A DNA stretch of 64,000 nucleotides from Ectobacillus funiculus (GCF_042429435.1 NZ_JBHMAF010000013.1); one strand, 5' to 3'. Shown: positions 44,644 to 53,937, numbered from the stretch's first letter. Notes: generated by a model from the letters alone, not told the origin. Translations and numbers: made by a program.

Positions 44644-44715
44644 GAAATTTTTTTCTTGGAAACGATTGCACAAGGAATTTTTTTTCGTATAATGAACATA
44701 TCAGAAAAATTTTTC
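44644..44715. promoter_or_regulatory. Candidate RpiR operators and cre in the gntP divergent region
   Basis: Three AT-rich dyads GAAATTTTTTTC (44644-44655), GAATTTTTTTC (44675-44685) and GAAAAATTTTTC (44704-44715, perfect) are spaced about 30 bp apart. Between the first two, TTGGAAACGATTGCA (44656-44670) matches the cre consensus WTGNAANCGNWNNCW fully. TATAAT at 44687-44692 is a probable -10 of gntP. CcpA repression plus RpiR control is inferred. Confidence 0.6.
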
Positions 44716-44842
44716 TCCTCGGCTCGAGGAGAAACCGAAACAAATACGCTTATGGCTGTATGAAGAATCGGAAGGGGGATTGGAGTGGAGCACTTAGAGG
44801 CCCTAATGCAGTAACACTCTATAAGATATCGGAGGACTTACC

Positions 44843-46186
44843 ATGTCCGAATTTATACCTATTCTAGCCACTGCCGCTGGGGTATCATTACTTCTATTCT
44901 TAGTTATTCGAACGAAGCTTCACGCGTTTGTCGCGCTTCTTCTTGTTAGTTTGCTTGTTGGAGTAGCTGCAGGAATGCCTTTACATGATGTTATTGCTTC
45001 CATGCAACAAGGTATGGGTGAAACACTCGGTTTTGTAGCAGTTGTCGTTGGTCTAGGGGCTATGTTTGGCCAAATGCTTGAGGTATCAGGCGGAGCAGAG
45101 CGTCTTGCCAAAACCCTGATAAAAAAGTTTGGAGAAGACAAGATTCCTTGGGCATTAGGTTTTACAGGGTTTCTCGTAGGGATTCCCGTCTTTTTTGATG
45201 TCGGCTTTGTTGTTTTAGTTCCCATTGTTTACCGCCTGGCAAAGAAAACCGGACGCTCCCTTCTCTATTATGGTATTCCGCTGTTTGCCGGCCTGGCTAT
45301 TACCCATAGCTTCATTCCGCCAACTCCCGGTCCCATTGTTGTTGCCAATTTAATTGGTGCCGATCTTGGATGGGTCATTTTATTTGGAACCATCGCAGGC
45401 TTGCCGGCAATGATAATAGCAGGACCATTATTTGGAAAATACATTGCGAAAAAAATACATGTGTCTGTTCCGCGCTATATAAATGTAGAGGAAATTGAAG
45501 ATGATCAAGAACTGCCAAGCTTTGGACTCATTGCAAATATTATTTTAGTGCCGTTACTTTTGATTCTTTTGAATACAGTTTCAAAGGTTGTCTTGCAAGA
45601 AGGAAATATTATCCGCACATTCCTTGAATTCTTAGGCCACCCATTTGTCTCTTTGCTTATTTCAACAATCCTTGTATTTTACTTTTTAGGTGTTAAACGC
45701 GGATATTCAAAGCAAGAGGTACAAATGATTGCCAGCAAAGCCCTGGAGCCGGCAGGCATGATTATTCTTGTCACAGGTGCTGGCGGTGTATTTAAGCAGG
45801 TTCTAATGGATTCTGGCGTAGGAAAGATATTAGCTAATTCAATGGAACATTCTTCTCTTCCGCCCATTATCCTTGCATTTCTAATAGCCTCCGCTGTGAG
45901 AATTGCCCAGGGCTCTGCAACAGTTGCCATGGTAACATCCGGCAGCTTATTATCTCCCTTTATAATCAATCTTGGTTTAGAGGGACCCATTCTAGGATTG
46001 ATTGCGATTTCCATAGCGGCCGGCGCCACCATTGCATCTCATGTAAACGATTCGGGCTTTTGGCTTATCAATCGATATTTTGGATTGGATGTAAAAGATA
46101 CCCTTCGCTCTTGGACAATCATGGAAACATTAAGCTCCCTCACAGCGTTTGTAGTTGTATTTTTGATTAGTTTATTTATTACTTAA
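44843..46186 (+). CDS. gntP: Gluconate permease (GntP family)
   Basis: This membrane protein of 447 residues with about 12-14 hydrophobic segments belongs to the gluconate:H+ symporter family. The signature regions are GMGETLGFVAVVVGLGAMFGQML, FVGIPVFFDVGFVVLVPIVY-like segments (PVFFDVGFVVLVP), THSFIPPTPGP, and HVNDSGFWLINRYFG. It should import D-gluconate for the kinase encoded 72 bp downstream. CGGAGG precedes the ATG. The upstream region holds a cre site and candidate RpiR operators. Confidence 0.93.
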   Translation: MSEFIPILATAAGVSLLLFLVIRTKLHAFVALLLVSLLVGVAAGMPLHDVIASMQQGMGETLGFVAVVVGLGAMFGQMLEVSGGAERLAKTLIKKFGEDKIPWALGFTGFLVGIPVFFDVGFVVLVPIVYRLAKKTGRSLLYYGIPLFAGLAITHSFIPPTPGPIVVANLIGADLGWVILFGTIAGLPAMIIAGPLFGKYIAKKIHVSVPRYINVEEIEDDQELPSFGLIANIILVPLLLILLNTVSKVVLQEGNIIRTFLEFLGHPFVSLLISTILVFYFLGVKRGYSKQEVQMIASKALEPAGMIILVTGAGGVFKQVLMDSGVGKILANSMEHSSLPPIILAFLIASAVRIAQGSATVAMVTSGSLLSPFIINLGLEGPILGLIAISIAAGATIASHVNDSGFWLINRYFGLDVKDTLRSWTIMETLSSLTAFVVVFLISLFIT

Positions 46187-46258
46187 CAATTTGAATGTAG
46201 CAAAAGGCCTCTAACCTTTGATAGATGACCTATGCTACATAGATAGGAGACTATAATC

Positions 46259-47803
46259 ATGAAGCAAACTGGATATATGTTAGGTGTTGATATTGGAACA
46301 ACAAGCACGAAAGCGGTCCTTTTCTCAAAGGACGGCACAGTGATTACCCACCACACAGTTGAATATCCCTTACTAACTCCAACACCTTTAACTGCTGAGC
46401 AAAACCCTGGAGAAATTTACGAAGCAGTACTAGCAACGATTAAAGAAGCGATTGGAAAAAGCTCCATTCAACCGGAGGATCTCCTTTGCGTTTCATTCAG
46501 CTCAGCTATGCACAGTGTCATTGCAATTGATGAATCAGGAAAGCCTCTTACAAATTGTATCACTTGGGCAGATAACAGAAGCACAAAGTGGGCAGAAGCG
46601 ATTAAAGAAAAGTGGAATGGTCATAGCATTTACATGCGTACGGGAACACCGATTCACCCGATGTCGCCGTTATGCAAAATCCGCTGGATGAAGGAAGAAA
46701 AACCAGAGATTTTCGCAAATTCTGTTAAGTTTATTTCCATTAAAGAGTATGTATTTTATCAACTGTTTAAAGAATTTGTAGTCGATCACTCCATCGCTTC
46801 AGCAACTGGGATGATGAACTTACACAACCTGGATTGGGATGAGGAAGCACTTGAGGTGGCCGGCATTACAAGAGATCACTTATCTAAGCTCGCTCCTACC
46901 ACTCACTACTTGCAGGGACTTAACGAAGATATCGCAAAAGAATTAGGAATTCTTCCTTCTACTCCTTTTGTCCTTGGCGCAAATGATGGTGTACTATCCA
47001 ATCTTGGTGTAAACGCCATTGATCCTGGAGTTGTAGCTGTAACAATTGGGACAAGCGGAGCGATTCGTACCGTAACAGACCGGCCTGTTACAGATCCAAA
47101 AGGACGTATTTTCTGTTATGCCTTAACCGAAGACCACTGGGTCATTGGCGGCCCTGTAAACAATGGCGGCATGACATTCCGCTGGGTGCGGGATACAATC
47201 GCCGCAGCTGAGGTGGAAACAGCTAAAAGCTTAGGGGTTGATCCATACGAAGTACTCACTAGAATTGCAGCCCGTGTTTCTCCCGGTGCAGATGGATTGC
47301 TATTCCACCCTTATTTAGCTGGAGAACGCGCACCGTTGTGGAATGCCAATGCTAGAGGCTCCTTCTTTGGTCTAACCTTACATCACAAAAAAGAACATAT
47401 GATTCGTGCTGTATTAGAAGGTGTAATTTTCAACCTATATAGCGTTTTGCTCGCACTTGAGGAGCAGATTGGTGCGCCGACGAAGGTACAAGCAACCGGC
47501 GGCTTTGCACGCTCAGAGCTATGGCGCCAAATGATGGCAGATATTTTCGATCAAGAAGTGACCGTTCCAGAAAGCTTTGAAAGTTCTTGCCTTGGTGCAG
47601 CTATCCTTGGCCTATATGCCTTAAAAGAAATTGACTCACTTCGTGTTGTTTCCAACATGGTAGGAGCTACCCATACACATCGTCCGATAAAGGAGCATGT
47701 TGAAGTATATCGTGAATTAGTTCCTATTTTCCTGCGTGTTTCCCGTAAGCTGAATGAAGAATACAATGCCATTGCAGACTTTCAAAGAAAAACATTAGGT
47801 TAA
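46259..47803 (+). CDS. gntK: Gluconokinase (FGGY family)
   Basis: This kinase of 514 residues phosphorylates D-gluconate to 6-phosphogluconate. The FGGY fold is shown by the N-terminal GVDIGTTSTKAVLFS phosphate loop, WADNRS with the substrate Asp, GANDGVLSNLGV, TIGTSGAIRT, and the C-terminal ATGGFARSELWRQMMADIF. It resembles B. subtilis GntK rather than the short thermoresistant type. It is co-transcribed with gntP, and a terminator follows. No gntZ (6-phosphogluconate dehydrogenase) follows here, so the product enters the pentose phosphate pathway via a gene elsewhere. Confidence 0.94.
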   Translation: MKQTGYMLGVDIGTTSTKAVLFSKDGTVITHHTVEYPLLTPTPLTAEQNPGEIYEAVLATIKEAIGKSSIQPEDLLCVSFSSAMHSVIAIDESGKPLTNCITWADNRSTKWAEAIKEKWNGHSIYMRTGTPIHPMSPLCKIRWMKEEKPEIFANSVKFISIKEYVFYQLFKEFVVDHSIASATGMMNLHNLDWDEEALEVAGITRDHLSKLAPTTHYLQGLNEDIAKELGILPSTPFVLGANDGVLSNLGVNAIDPGVVAVTIGTSGAIRTVTDRPVTDPKGRIFCYALTEDHWVIGGPVNNGGMTFRWVRDTIAAAEVETAKSLGVDPYEVLTRIAARVSPGADGLLFHPYLAGERAPLWNANARGSFFGLTLHHKKEHMIRAVLEGVIFNLYSVLLALEEQIGAPTKVQATGGFARSELWRQMMADIFDQEVTVPESFESSCLGAAILGLYALKEIDSLRVVSNMVGATHTHRPIKEHVEVYRELVPIFLRVSRKLNEEYNAIADFQRKTLG

Positions 47804-47816
47804 TTGAAAAGACATA

Positions 47817-47850
47817 AAAGAGTTGGTTTGAATTTTGAACCAACTCTTTT
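47817..47850 (+). terminator. Terminator of gntP-gntK
   Basis: AAAAGAGTTGGTTT/AACCAACTCTTTT with a T-tract on the plus strand, 14 bp after the gntK stop. Confidence 0.9.
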
Positions 47851-47862
47851 TCATTTTCCAAA

Positions 47863-47972
47863 TAAAGAAAACTCGCCGATTGACGAGCTCTACTTATACT
47901 GTATTCTTAAAATTTCCGGCTACGTCAAACTCGCTTCCCGCTGGAAATTTATACTTTCTTACAACGTAAAAA
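47863..47972 (+). repeat. Dispersed intergenic repeat, copy 15 (internally deleted)
   Basis: About 30 bp between the first hairpin and CTTATACTG are missing (CTCGCCGATTGACGAG then CTCTACTTATAC). The inner stem AAATTTCC/GGAAATTT is kept. It lies between the gntK terminator and the minus-strand terminator at 47978. Confidence 0.9.
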
Positions 47973-47977
47973 GAAAC

Positions 47978-48008
47978 AGACTGCGGAGAATATCTTCCCC
48001 ACAGTCTG
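47978..48008 (-). terminator. Terminator of the TIM-barrel gene
   Basis: CAGACTG/CAGTCTG with extra GGAG/CTTCC pairing inside, 30 bp after the stop on the minus strand. Confidence 0.75.
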
Positions 48009-48037
48009 GACTGCTAGAATTAGCAAAAGCTAGCTAA

Positions 48038-48916
48038 TTAAAGTTTAATGGATTGCAGATTTAATCCTTCTCTGATGGACTTCAACGTTAATTCGTTGGA
48101 CCATTCTGGTCTATCAGGGTAAGCGAATACTGAGTTTGTCACAATGCCATCGAACTTCATTTTTCTTAATTGTCGATATAATGCTTCAAAGTTAATTTCG
48201 CCTTCACCAGGATTCAAATGTTGGTGAATTGTTACGTTTGCATTCGGAGGATTCACAATATATCGTAATCCGAACCCTGCTTTATGATTCAAAGTATCAG
48301 CAATAAGAACATGATCAAGCAGATCTCCTGCTTCTTCTAAGTGTTTTGCTACATCGCCAATACCATCATCATAAAAGAACGCATGTGCAACAGAATATAC
48401 CAGCTTAATCCAATCTTTATCTAGTGCACGAATCATTCGAATTGCTTCTGTATTCAACTCAATAAAATCGTTAGGATGCGATTGTAAATTCAGTCTAATT
48501 CCTTCTCTTTCAAAAATAGGCATTAGCTCTTCCATTGATTTTACAAAAGCAGCTTCACTTTCAACCGGACGGCTTTTGTCGCCGGCAAATTCGCTGTTCA
48601 TTAAATCTACTCCTAAGTCAGAAGTGATTTCAATACAACGTTTCCAGTTTCTCACTGCAGCCTGACGCTCTTCTTCATTTGGTGAAGACCATTGTTGAAC
48701 AGGAAGTACAGAAGAGATTTTAACGCCAGCATCTGAACAATATTTTTTTAAATCTTTGATCAGTTGTCTATCAACCTTTGGATACTCATAAAACCAAATG
48801 AAATCTTTACGCGGAGAGAACTCCACATATTCATACCCTAATCGAGCAACTGTCTCAATTGTATCTTTTAAATTTGTATTATCACGATAATGTGACGGAT
48901 CGTATGCTAAACGCAT
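48038..48916 (-). CDS. Sugar phosphate isomerase/epimerase, IolH/IolE-like TIM barrel
   Basis: This soluble protein of 292 residues has the xylose-isomerase-like AP-endonuclease-2 fold. The N-terminus MRLAYDPSHYRDN with ETVARLGYEYVEFSPRKDF resembles IolH of the inositol operon. Metal-ligand-like residues lie in MNSEFAGD, RLNLQSHPNDF and TIHQHLNPGEGEINF. The substrate is unknown; a sugar or inositol derivative is likely. It lies 45 bp after the MFS transporter on the same strand, so the two form an operon under the three operators at 50173-50252. Confidence 0.88.
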   Translation of the reverse strand: MRLAYDPSHYRDNTNLKDTIETVARLGYEYVEFSPRKDFIWFYEYPKVDRQLIKDLKKYCSDAGVKISSVLPVQQWSSPNEEERQAAVRNWKRCIEITSDLGVDLMNSEFAGDKSRPVESEAAFVKSMEELMPIFEREGIRLNLQSHPNDFIELNTEAIRMIRALDKDWIKLVYSVAHAFFYDDGIGDVAKHLEEAGDLLDHVLIADTLNHKAGFGLRYIVNPPNANVTIHQHLNPGEGEINFEALYRQLRKMKFDGIVTNSVFAYPDRPEWSNELTLKSIREGLNLQSIKL

Positions 48917-48961
48917 TGTAAATTTCCCCTTTCTTTAACTGTTTTGATGTAATTGCTATCT

Positions 48962-50152
48962 TTATCTGTTCAGACTCGGAACTTCATAAGTATGTTCTCT
49001 TTTTCTCCAAATAAGAACTAGAGTAGTAGCCAATAATCCTAATGCTCCCGCAAAATAAAAGCCTGCCTCAATTCCTAGCATGGAGTTTAATATCCCTGCA
49101 AAAAACGGTCCGCCAAAGATGCCAAGTGCGTATAATGCTTGATATCCTCCTATAGCAGTAGCTCGTTTTTCAAGCGGGATTGATTCAACAGCCATTCCTA
49201 GAAACAGAGGGAAAAGCAGCCCCAGCGAGAAGCCATTAAAGCTTTGAATAACACATAGTAATACTTTTGTCTGAACAAAAGGTGTTATAAGTGTAAAGCA
49301 GGTTGTGAAAAAGAAAGCTATCTCTAAAGATCTCCACTTACCAAGAAGAGGCACAAGCACCTTTCCCATAAATAGGGTGGCGATAGCATGAGGAATCATA
49401 AATGAAAACACAATCATGCTAATATCACTCGTCTTTAGCCCAACACTCAATGCATAGGCAGGTATGAATCCAAACATTGTCGTAAAAATAATACTGTGGG
49501 CCAAAATAGATAAGAAGGAAATCTTGAGCAATAACGGTTCCCGCATAACGGACATTAAATCCTTTAGCTTGATTGGAGCCTTTGTCACTTCCTCTTTTTT
49601 CTCAAAAATAAGTAATGAGAGCGCTAAACCTGCAATACCAATTACCCCGCCTATCCAAAAAGGAGCGTGCCATCCCCATTCATCTACAACATAACCGCTT
49701 AAACTCATACCAAGCAGCTGTGCTAAAACGACAATGAATGAGATACTGCCCATCGCACGATGAACCTCGTGACTGGCAAAGTAAGTCGGATATAGTGCGG
49801 TAAAAGCAACCCATGTCGCAGCTGCAAGTCCGGCAAGCGAACGAGCTGCAAGCGCCCAGCCTAAGCTATCTGTGATAGCGAATGCGAAACAACTACACGC
49901 GCTCACTACCATTCCAAAAATCATAAATGGTTTTCTTAGCTTAGTGAGATCTGAAAAAATCCCGAGCGGCAGCCGGAATAATAGCTGCATGAGTCCATAG
50001 CTTCCCAAAACAATACCCGTAAATGTGTACTTTCCTCCCAGCGACTGCACATAAGGAGCCAAGGTAGGAATATAAATAAAATGTGAAAACCAAAAGATAA
50101 AGGAAACAACCAGAAAAAGATATCTGTCTCTAATGAGACTCGGTGTACCCAA
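48962..50152 (-). CDS. MFS transporter
   Basis: This membrane protein of 396 residues has about 12 hydrophobic segments and a charged central loop (LLIFEKKEEVTKAPIKLKDL). The MFS motif-A-like GIFSDLTKLRKPFM follows the second helix. It probably imports the compound handled by the TIM-barrel protein encoded 45 bp downstream. Three TGCAATCGATTACA palindromes lie 20-100 bp upstream of its start, indicating control by the LacI regulator at 40598. The substrate is not identifiable. Confidence 0.9.
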   Translation of the reverse strand: MGTPSLIRDRYLFLVVSFIFWFSHFIYIPTLAPYVQSLGGKYTFTGIVLGSYGLMQLLFRLPLGIFSDLTKLRKPFMIFGMVVSACSCFAFAITDSLGWALAARSLAGLAAATWVAFTALYPTYFASHEVHRAMGSISFIVVLAQLLGMSLSGYVVDEWGWHAPFWIGGVIGIAGLALSLLIFEKKEEVTKAPIKLKDLMSVMREPLLLKISFLSILAHSIIFTTMFGFIPAYALSVGLKTSDISMIVFSFMIPHAIATLFMGKVLVPLLGKWRSLEIAFFFTTCFTLITPFVQTKVLLCVIQSFNGFSLGLLFPLFLGMAVESIPLEKRATAIGGYQALYALGIFGGPFFAGILNSMLGIEAGFYFAGALGLLATTLVLIWRKREHTYEVPSLNR

Positions 50153-50172
50153 TATATCACTTCCATTCTAAA

Positions 50173-50252
50173 TGCAATCGATTACATCAGCTGGTGCAAT
50201 CGATTACATCCCTGATTATAATCTATTCTATGCTTATTTGCAATCGATTACA
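50173..50252. promoter_or_regulatory. Three phased LacI-type operators
   Basis: TGCAATCGATTACA occurs at 50173-50186, 50195-50208 and 50239-50252. The start-to-start distances are 22 and 44 bp, close to two and four helical turns, so bound repressors would lie on the same face. The sequence differs from the 41622 site by one base. Confidence 0.8.
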
Positions 50253-50374
50253 TCTAATTTTTTATTAATTTTGTATTATATCTCTGCATGATAAGCTTTG
50301 CTGCTTGTATATAGTAGCTGTCAGTAAGAACAAACGGCTCAATTTCATTTTAATGCTACAGTGCAAAAAAACAC

Positions 50375-50399
50375 AGACCCAGCATGGATTACTGGGTCT
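50375..50399. terminator. Hairpin left of repeat copy 16
   Basis: AGACCCAG-9-CTGGGTCT with an A-run on the left and TCTTCT on the right. It lies 5 bp before repeat copy 16; no obvious plus-strand gene precedes it, so it may end minus-strand transcription that passes the NCS1 permease stop. Confidence 0.65.
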
Positions 50400-50403
50400 C
50401 TTC

Positions 50404-50540
50404 TAAAGAAAACTCGCCGATTGGCGAGCCCTGCCTTTGGGCAAAGACAGAGGCGTAGTTGCACTTATACTGTATTCCTAAAACTTCTGACTACGTCGAA
50501 TTGGCTTAAGGCTGGAAATCTATACTTTCTTACAGTACAA
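50404..50540 (+). repeat. Dispersed intergenic repeat, copy 16
   Basis: Full-length copy with outer stem ACTGTA/TACAGT. It ends 14 bp from the stop codon of the permease gene; the hairpin is on its left side instead of its right, unlike other copies. Confidence 0.93.
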
Positions 50541-50553
50541 GCAAAAATCCTTC

Positions 50554-52029
50554 TCATTGTACAGAAGATGTTATATTATCTACACTGCTTTCTGACATAC
50601 TTTGACTTACAGAACGCATTAACAACACATAAGAAACAAATCCAAAGCCGATTCCTAAAAACCAGGAATACGTATACAGCACTTCCAAGGCAGGGACAAC
50701 CAGACCAATAAATGATGCAGCTAAACCGATAGCAAGCGCAATGAGAGCAGCTGGATTCCAGCCATTTTTGTAGGTATATATCCCTCGTTTTGTATAAAAG
50801 GCTGATATACTGTATTCTCTTCGTCGTACGATATAAAAGTCTGCAATCATAATTCCGGCAACTGGGCCCAATGCACCGCCAATGGCACCGAGAATATTAA
50901 AAATGGTTCCAGCATTATCAAACCAGAGCCATGGCATGAAGAAGATCGCAACAACAATGGATACCAAACCTGCCTTAACAAAATTCAATTTTTTCGGAAG
51001 CAGGTTTACAAGATCATACGCTGGTGAAACAACGTTTGCCGCAACATTTACTGATAAAGTAGCAATTAAAAGAGAGAAGGCGCCTAAAATAAGGACAAGA
51101 GGATTATCAAATTGCTGCAGTAATTCTACTGGATCCCAAATTGGCCTTCCAAAAGCAATAATTGTTCCAGAGGTAATAATGACGCTCATAAGAGAGAAGA
51201 TAATAGCAGTTCCCGGCAAGCCAATTGCCTGACCAACCACTTGATCTTTTTGGCTCCGCGAAAACCGGGTAAAATCCGGAATGTTCAAAATCAAAGTGGC
51301 CCATGTTCCGACAAGCCCGGTAACTGAGATCGCGAAAACCTTCCAAAACTCTGCGCCAGACAATGTGGATTTCTCCTGAAACAACGGACCCATTCCATCC
51401 GCTGTATAAATTGCCCAAGCAACCAGGCCAAGTCCTAAGATGATAACGAGCGGTCCCGCCCAAAGTTCGAAGAATTTAACGCGCTCCATTCCATGGGAGA
51501 TAATATAGGCATGCAGCACCCAAAATAACACAAGAGCAATTGCATCATTTAAGCCCATTCCAATTACATGATAGGAAGCGAGAGAAGCCCAGCCAGGAAT
51601 TAAAACTCCTAAAACAGCACCAACAGCTTTACTGCCTGCATAGGCCTGCACAGCGAACCAGAAGATAGCTACGAACGCTCTTACTAATACTGGAATATGT
51701 GCTCCCTTATAGCCAAATGCAGCTCTCACTAATACAGGAAACGGCAATCCGTATTTTGCTCCAGCAACACCGTTTAGCCACATCGCCATGATTAGGACAA
51801 TATTCGCAACGATAACGGTGCCGAGGGCTTGCCATACACTCATCCCTAGCCCAAGCAGGCTTCCTGCTGTCTCGTAAGCCACGATGTTATGAACCATGCC
51901 CATCCATACCGTTGAAAAGTTAATCCAGCTCCAATTTCGCTTTTCCTTTGCAACAGGGGCAAGATCCTCATTATAAAGATCCGGGTCCAATTCTATCAGG
52001 TTGCTCGTATCCTCCATCGCCTTACTCAA
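50554..52029 (-). CDS. NCS1-family nucleobase permease
   Basis: This membrane protein of 491 residues has about 12 hydrophobic segments and the NCS1 pattern: an N-terminal NEDL-type region (DPDLYNEDLAPV), then NWSWINFSTVWMGMVHNI, GAKYGLPFPVLVRAAFGYKG, and LNIPDFTRFSRSQKDQ. Relatives carry uracil, allantoin, hydantoin or cytosine. Given the pyrimidine degradation cluster in the same window, uracil or a hydantoin is plausible, but the gene is 32 kb away. The start is TTG at 52029, with GGGAGGTG 7 bp upstream; an ATG four codons in lacks its own site. Confidence 0.91.
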   Translation of the reverse strand: MSKAMEDTSNLIELDPDLYNEDLAPVAKEKRNWSWINFSTVWMGMVHNIVAYETAGSLLGLGMSVWQALGTVIVANIVLIMAMWLNGVAGAKYGLPFPVLVRAAFGYKGAHIPVLVRAFVAIFWFAVQAYAGSKAVGAVLGVLIPGWASLASYHVIGMGLNDAIALVLFWVLHAYIISHGMERVKFFELWAGPLVIILGLGLVAWAIYTADGMGPLFQEKSTLSGAEFWKVFAISVTGLVGTWATLILNIPDFTRFSRSQKDQVVGQAIGLPGTAIIFSLMSVIITSGTIIAFGRPIWDPVELLQQFDNPLVLILGAFSLLIATLSVNVAANVVSPAYDLVNLLPKKLNFVKAGLVSIVVAIFFMPWLWFDNAGTIFNILGAIGGALGPVAGIMIADFYIVRRREYSISAFYTKRGIYTYKNGWNPAALIALAIGLAASFIGLVVPALEVLYTYSWFLGIGFGFVSYVLLMRSVSQSMSESSVDNITSSVQ

Positions 52030-52310
52030 TACGACACCTCCCTATTGTAATGGACTTGCAGCTTTAGCTGCATGGCACTAGATAGGATCTCCTCCTCGAA
52101 AAGTTATTTTTAATGCCTGCAAGGGAAACCGATAGACTGAAAATGCTTCAATTGAATTTCCATCTACTTGTCACGTTTACTTCCCTTGTATCCTCATTCT
52201 ATATATCTGATAGACTGAAGTCCTAATATATGTAAGATTTAATTACATATTTTCACAAAAAAAGGTTTAACAGCGGGAACTCCGGGATGGCAAATAAACA
52301 GGCAACTATT
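52030..52310. other. Gene-free stretch upstream of the NCS1 permease
   Basis: It holds the presumed permease promoter. I see no operator, riboswitch or gene. Confidence 0.4.
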
Positions 52311-52398
52311 GAAAGAAGTCTCACCAATCAACAAGCCTTTAGCTAAAAGCATAGTTGATAGATACAATGAACTGTCTTCTATTTGATCAAGTGTAAAA
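52311..52398 (+). repeat. Probable decayed copy of the dispersed repeat, copy 22
   Basis: GAAAGAAGTCTCACCAATC, AACAAGCC, AAAGCATAGTTG, GAACTGTCTTCT and AAGTGTAAAAA follow the order of the family consensus with deletions and changes. Like most copies it ends just before a minus-strand terminator. Confidence 0.6.
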
Positions 52399-52403
52399 AA
52401 ATA

Positions 52404-52432
52404 TCCCATCCGGCTTAATCAACTGGATGGGA
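52404..52432 (-). terminator. Terminator of the DEAD-box helicase gene
   Basis: TCCCATCC-13-GGATGGGA, with a minus-strand T-tract formed by the A-run of the decayed repeat. Confidence 0.82.
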
Positions 52433-52476
52433 CATCTGTTTTGTACTATTTTCTTTTCGATATAAAAGGAAATACA

Positions 52477-53931
52477 TTAACGCTTTTTGCTGCGGCCTTT
52501 ATTTGCTGGGGAAGCAGCTCTTCCTCGTCCCTGCCTTCCCGACGCCGCATCCTGCCTTTGTTTATCCTGACCGAAATAACGAGAAGTTGATGAATCTGCT
52601 TTTGCCGCACTTCTCGGCTTCTTATCTTGTTTTGTCCTAGAGCTTGAAGCGCTCTGACCACGCTGCTCCGCTCTTGGTTTTGAAGTGCCTTTCTCACCGC
52701 GCCGATCCATTTTTGCCCTTGAAGCAGCCTTACCACGCGGTGCTGCCTCCGCCTTTGGATGATTATTCTTGCCTCGCGGTGCCGTTCCTTCTCTTTGCTC
52801 AGCCTGCTGCCCCTCTATCCTTGTCTTTGGAATCACTGATTCGATCCCTTTTTCGATAGCCTCTAGCAGCTGGCGATCCTTCGGTGCAACCAGCGTAATC
52901 GCTACACCTTTTTCACCAGCGCGGCCGGTCCGGCCGATTCGATGAATATAGCTTTCGGTATCAAGCGGAATATCGTAGTTAAAAACATGTGTTACACCCT
53001 CGACATCAAGTCCGCGTGCCGCTACATCAGTCGCGATGAGATATTGTATTTCGGCATCTCGGAATTTCTTCATTACCTTCTCACGCTTTGCCTGAGATAA
53101 ATCTCCGTGCAGCTCATCAGAATTGTAACCATGCTCTCGTAAGGCAGCCTGCAGCGTGCTTGCTCTTCGCTTTGTGCGGCAAAAAATAATCGCCAAAAAC
53201 GGACGATACTGATCAAGCAGCTGCCTAAGTGCCGATTGCTTTGCACGATCTGTTGTTTCCACAACAAGCTGCTGGATATCACGCAGCGTCACTTCCTCAC
53301 TTTGGATACGTACATCCTTCGGACTATTCATATATTTCTTTGCAAGCTTGCGAACCTCAGCAGGCATCGTTGCCGAGAACAAGGCTGTTTGTCTATCTGC
53401 AGGAGTCTTTCTAATAATCTCCTCCACATCCCCTAAAAAGCCAATATGCAGCATTTGATCTGCTTCATCAAGCACTAGCATCGACACCCCTGACAAGTCT
53501 ACTGTGCCGCGCCGGATATGGTCGAGCAGTCGGCCTGGCGTAGCAACAACAATATGAGTCGATCCCTTTAGCCTTTTCATTTGCTGCTCTACATCCTGCC
53601 CGCCGTATACAGCGAGCACATGAACACCCTCTATATGAGCGGTTAGCTTTCTCACCTCGCTTGTAATTTGCACAGCTAGCTCTCGCGTCGGCGTAACAAT
53701 TAAAGCTTGTACATGAGGCTCATCCCGTTTAATCCTTTCCAGCATAGGAAGAACAAATGCCAACGTCTTTCCTGTCCCTGTCTGCGCCTGTGCCACTACG
53801 TCTCTGCCTTCGAGTAAAAATGGGATTGCCCATTCCTGCACTGGCGTTGGCTGAACAAGCCCATGCGAACGCAACGCCCTCTGCAGATGCTGGCCAACAC
53901 CAAGCTGTATAAAATCTGTCAAAATCTTCAC
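52477..53931 (-). CDS. DEAD-box ATP-dependent RNA helicase
   Basis: This helicase of 484 residues has the full motif set: Q motif (FIQLGVGQHLQRALRSHGLV with later TPVQ), motif I AQTGTGKT, PTRELA, TPGR, DEAD in VLDEADQML, SAT, and HRIGRTGR. The last ~115 residues form a basic, Lys/Arg/Ser/Ala/Gln-rich tail (for example PRGKNNHPKAEAAPRGKAA), typical of cold-shock RNA helicases that use a disordered tail to grip RNA. It is likely involved in ribosome assembly or mRNA turnover. It lies 6 bp after the methyltransferase gene on the same strand. Confidence 0.94.
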   Translation of the reverse strand: MKILTDFIQLGVGQHLQRALRSHGLVQPTPVQEWAIPFLLEGRDVVAQAQTGTGKTLAFVLPMLERIKRDEPHVQALIVTPTRELAVQITSEVRKLTAHIEGVHVLAVYGGQDVEQQMKRLKGSTHIVVATPGRLLDHIRRGTVDLSGVSMLVLDEADQMLHIGFLGDVEEIIRKTPADRQTALFSATMPAEVRKLAKKYMNSPKDVRIQSEEVTLRDIQQLVVETTDRAKQSALRQLLDQYRPFLAIIFCRTKRRASTLQAALREHGYNSDELHGDLSQAKREKVMKKFRDAEIQYLIATDVAARGLDVEGVTHVFNYDIPLDTESYIHRIGRTGRAGEKGVAITLVAPKDRQLLEAIEKGIESVIPKTRIEGQQAEQREGTAPRGKNNHPKAEAAPRGKAASRAKMDRRGEKGTSKPRAEQRGQSASSSRTKQDKKPRSAAKADSSTSRYFGQDKQRQDAASGRQGRGRAASPANKGRSKKR

Positions 53932-53937
53932 TCCTTC

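Noticed and set aside
34722..50520. An open frame of about 40-45 codons running through several repeat copies (pattern RRLASP...RRQRRSC.YT.FLKF)
   Set aside because: It recurs only because the DNA is repeated. Copies at 113 and 28623 have in-frame stops, deletions in other copies shift the frame, and no copy has a ribosome-binding site. The conserved feature is base pairing, not protein sequence.
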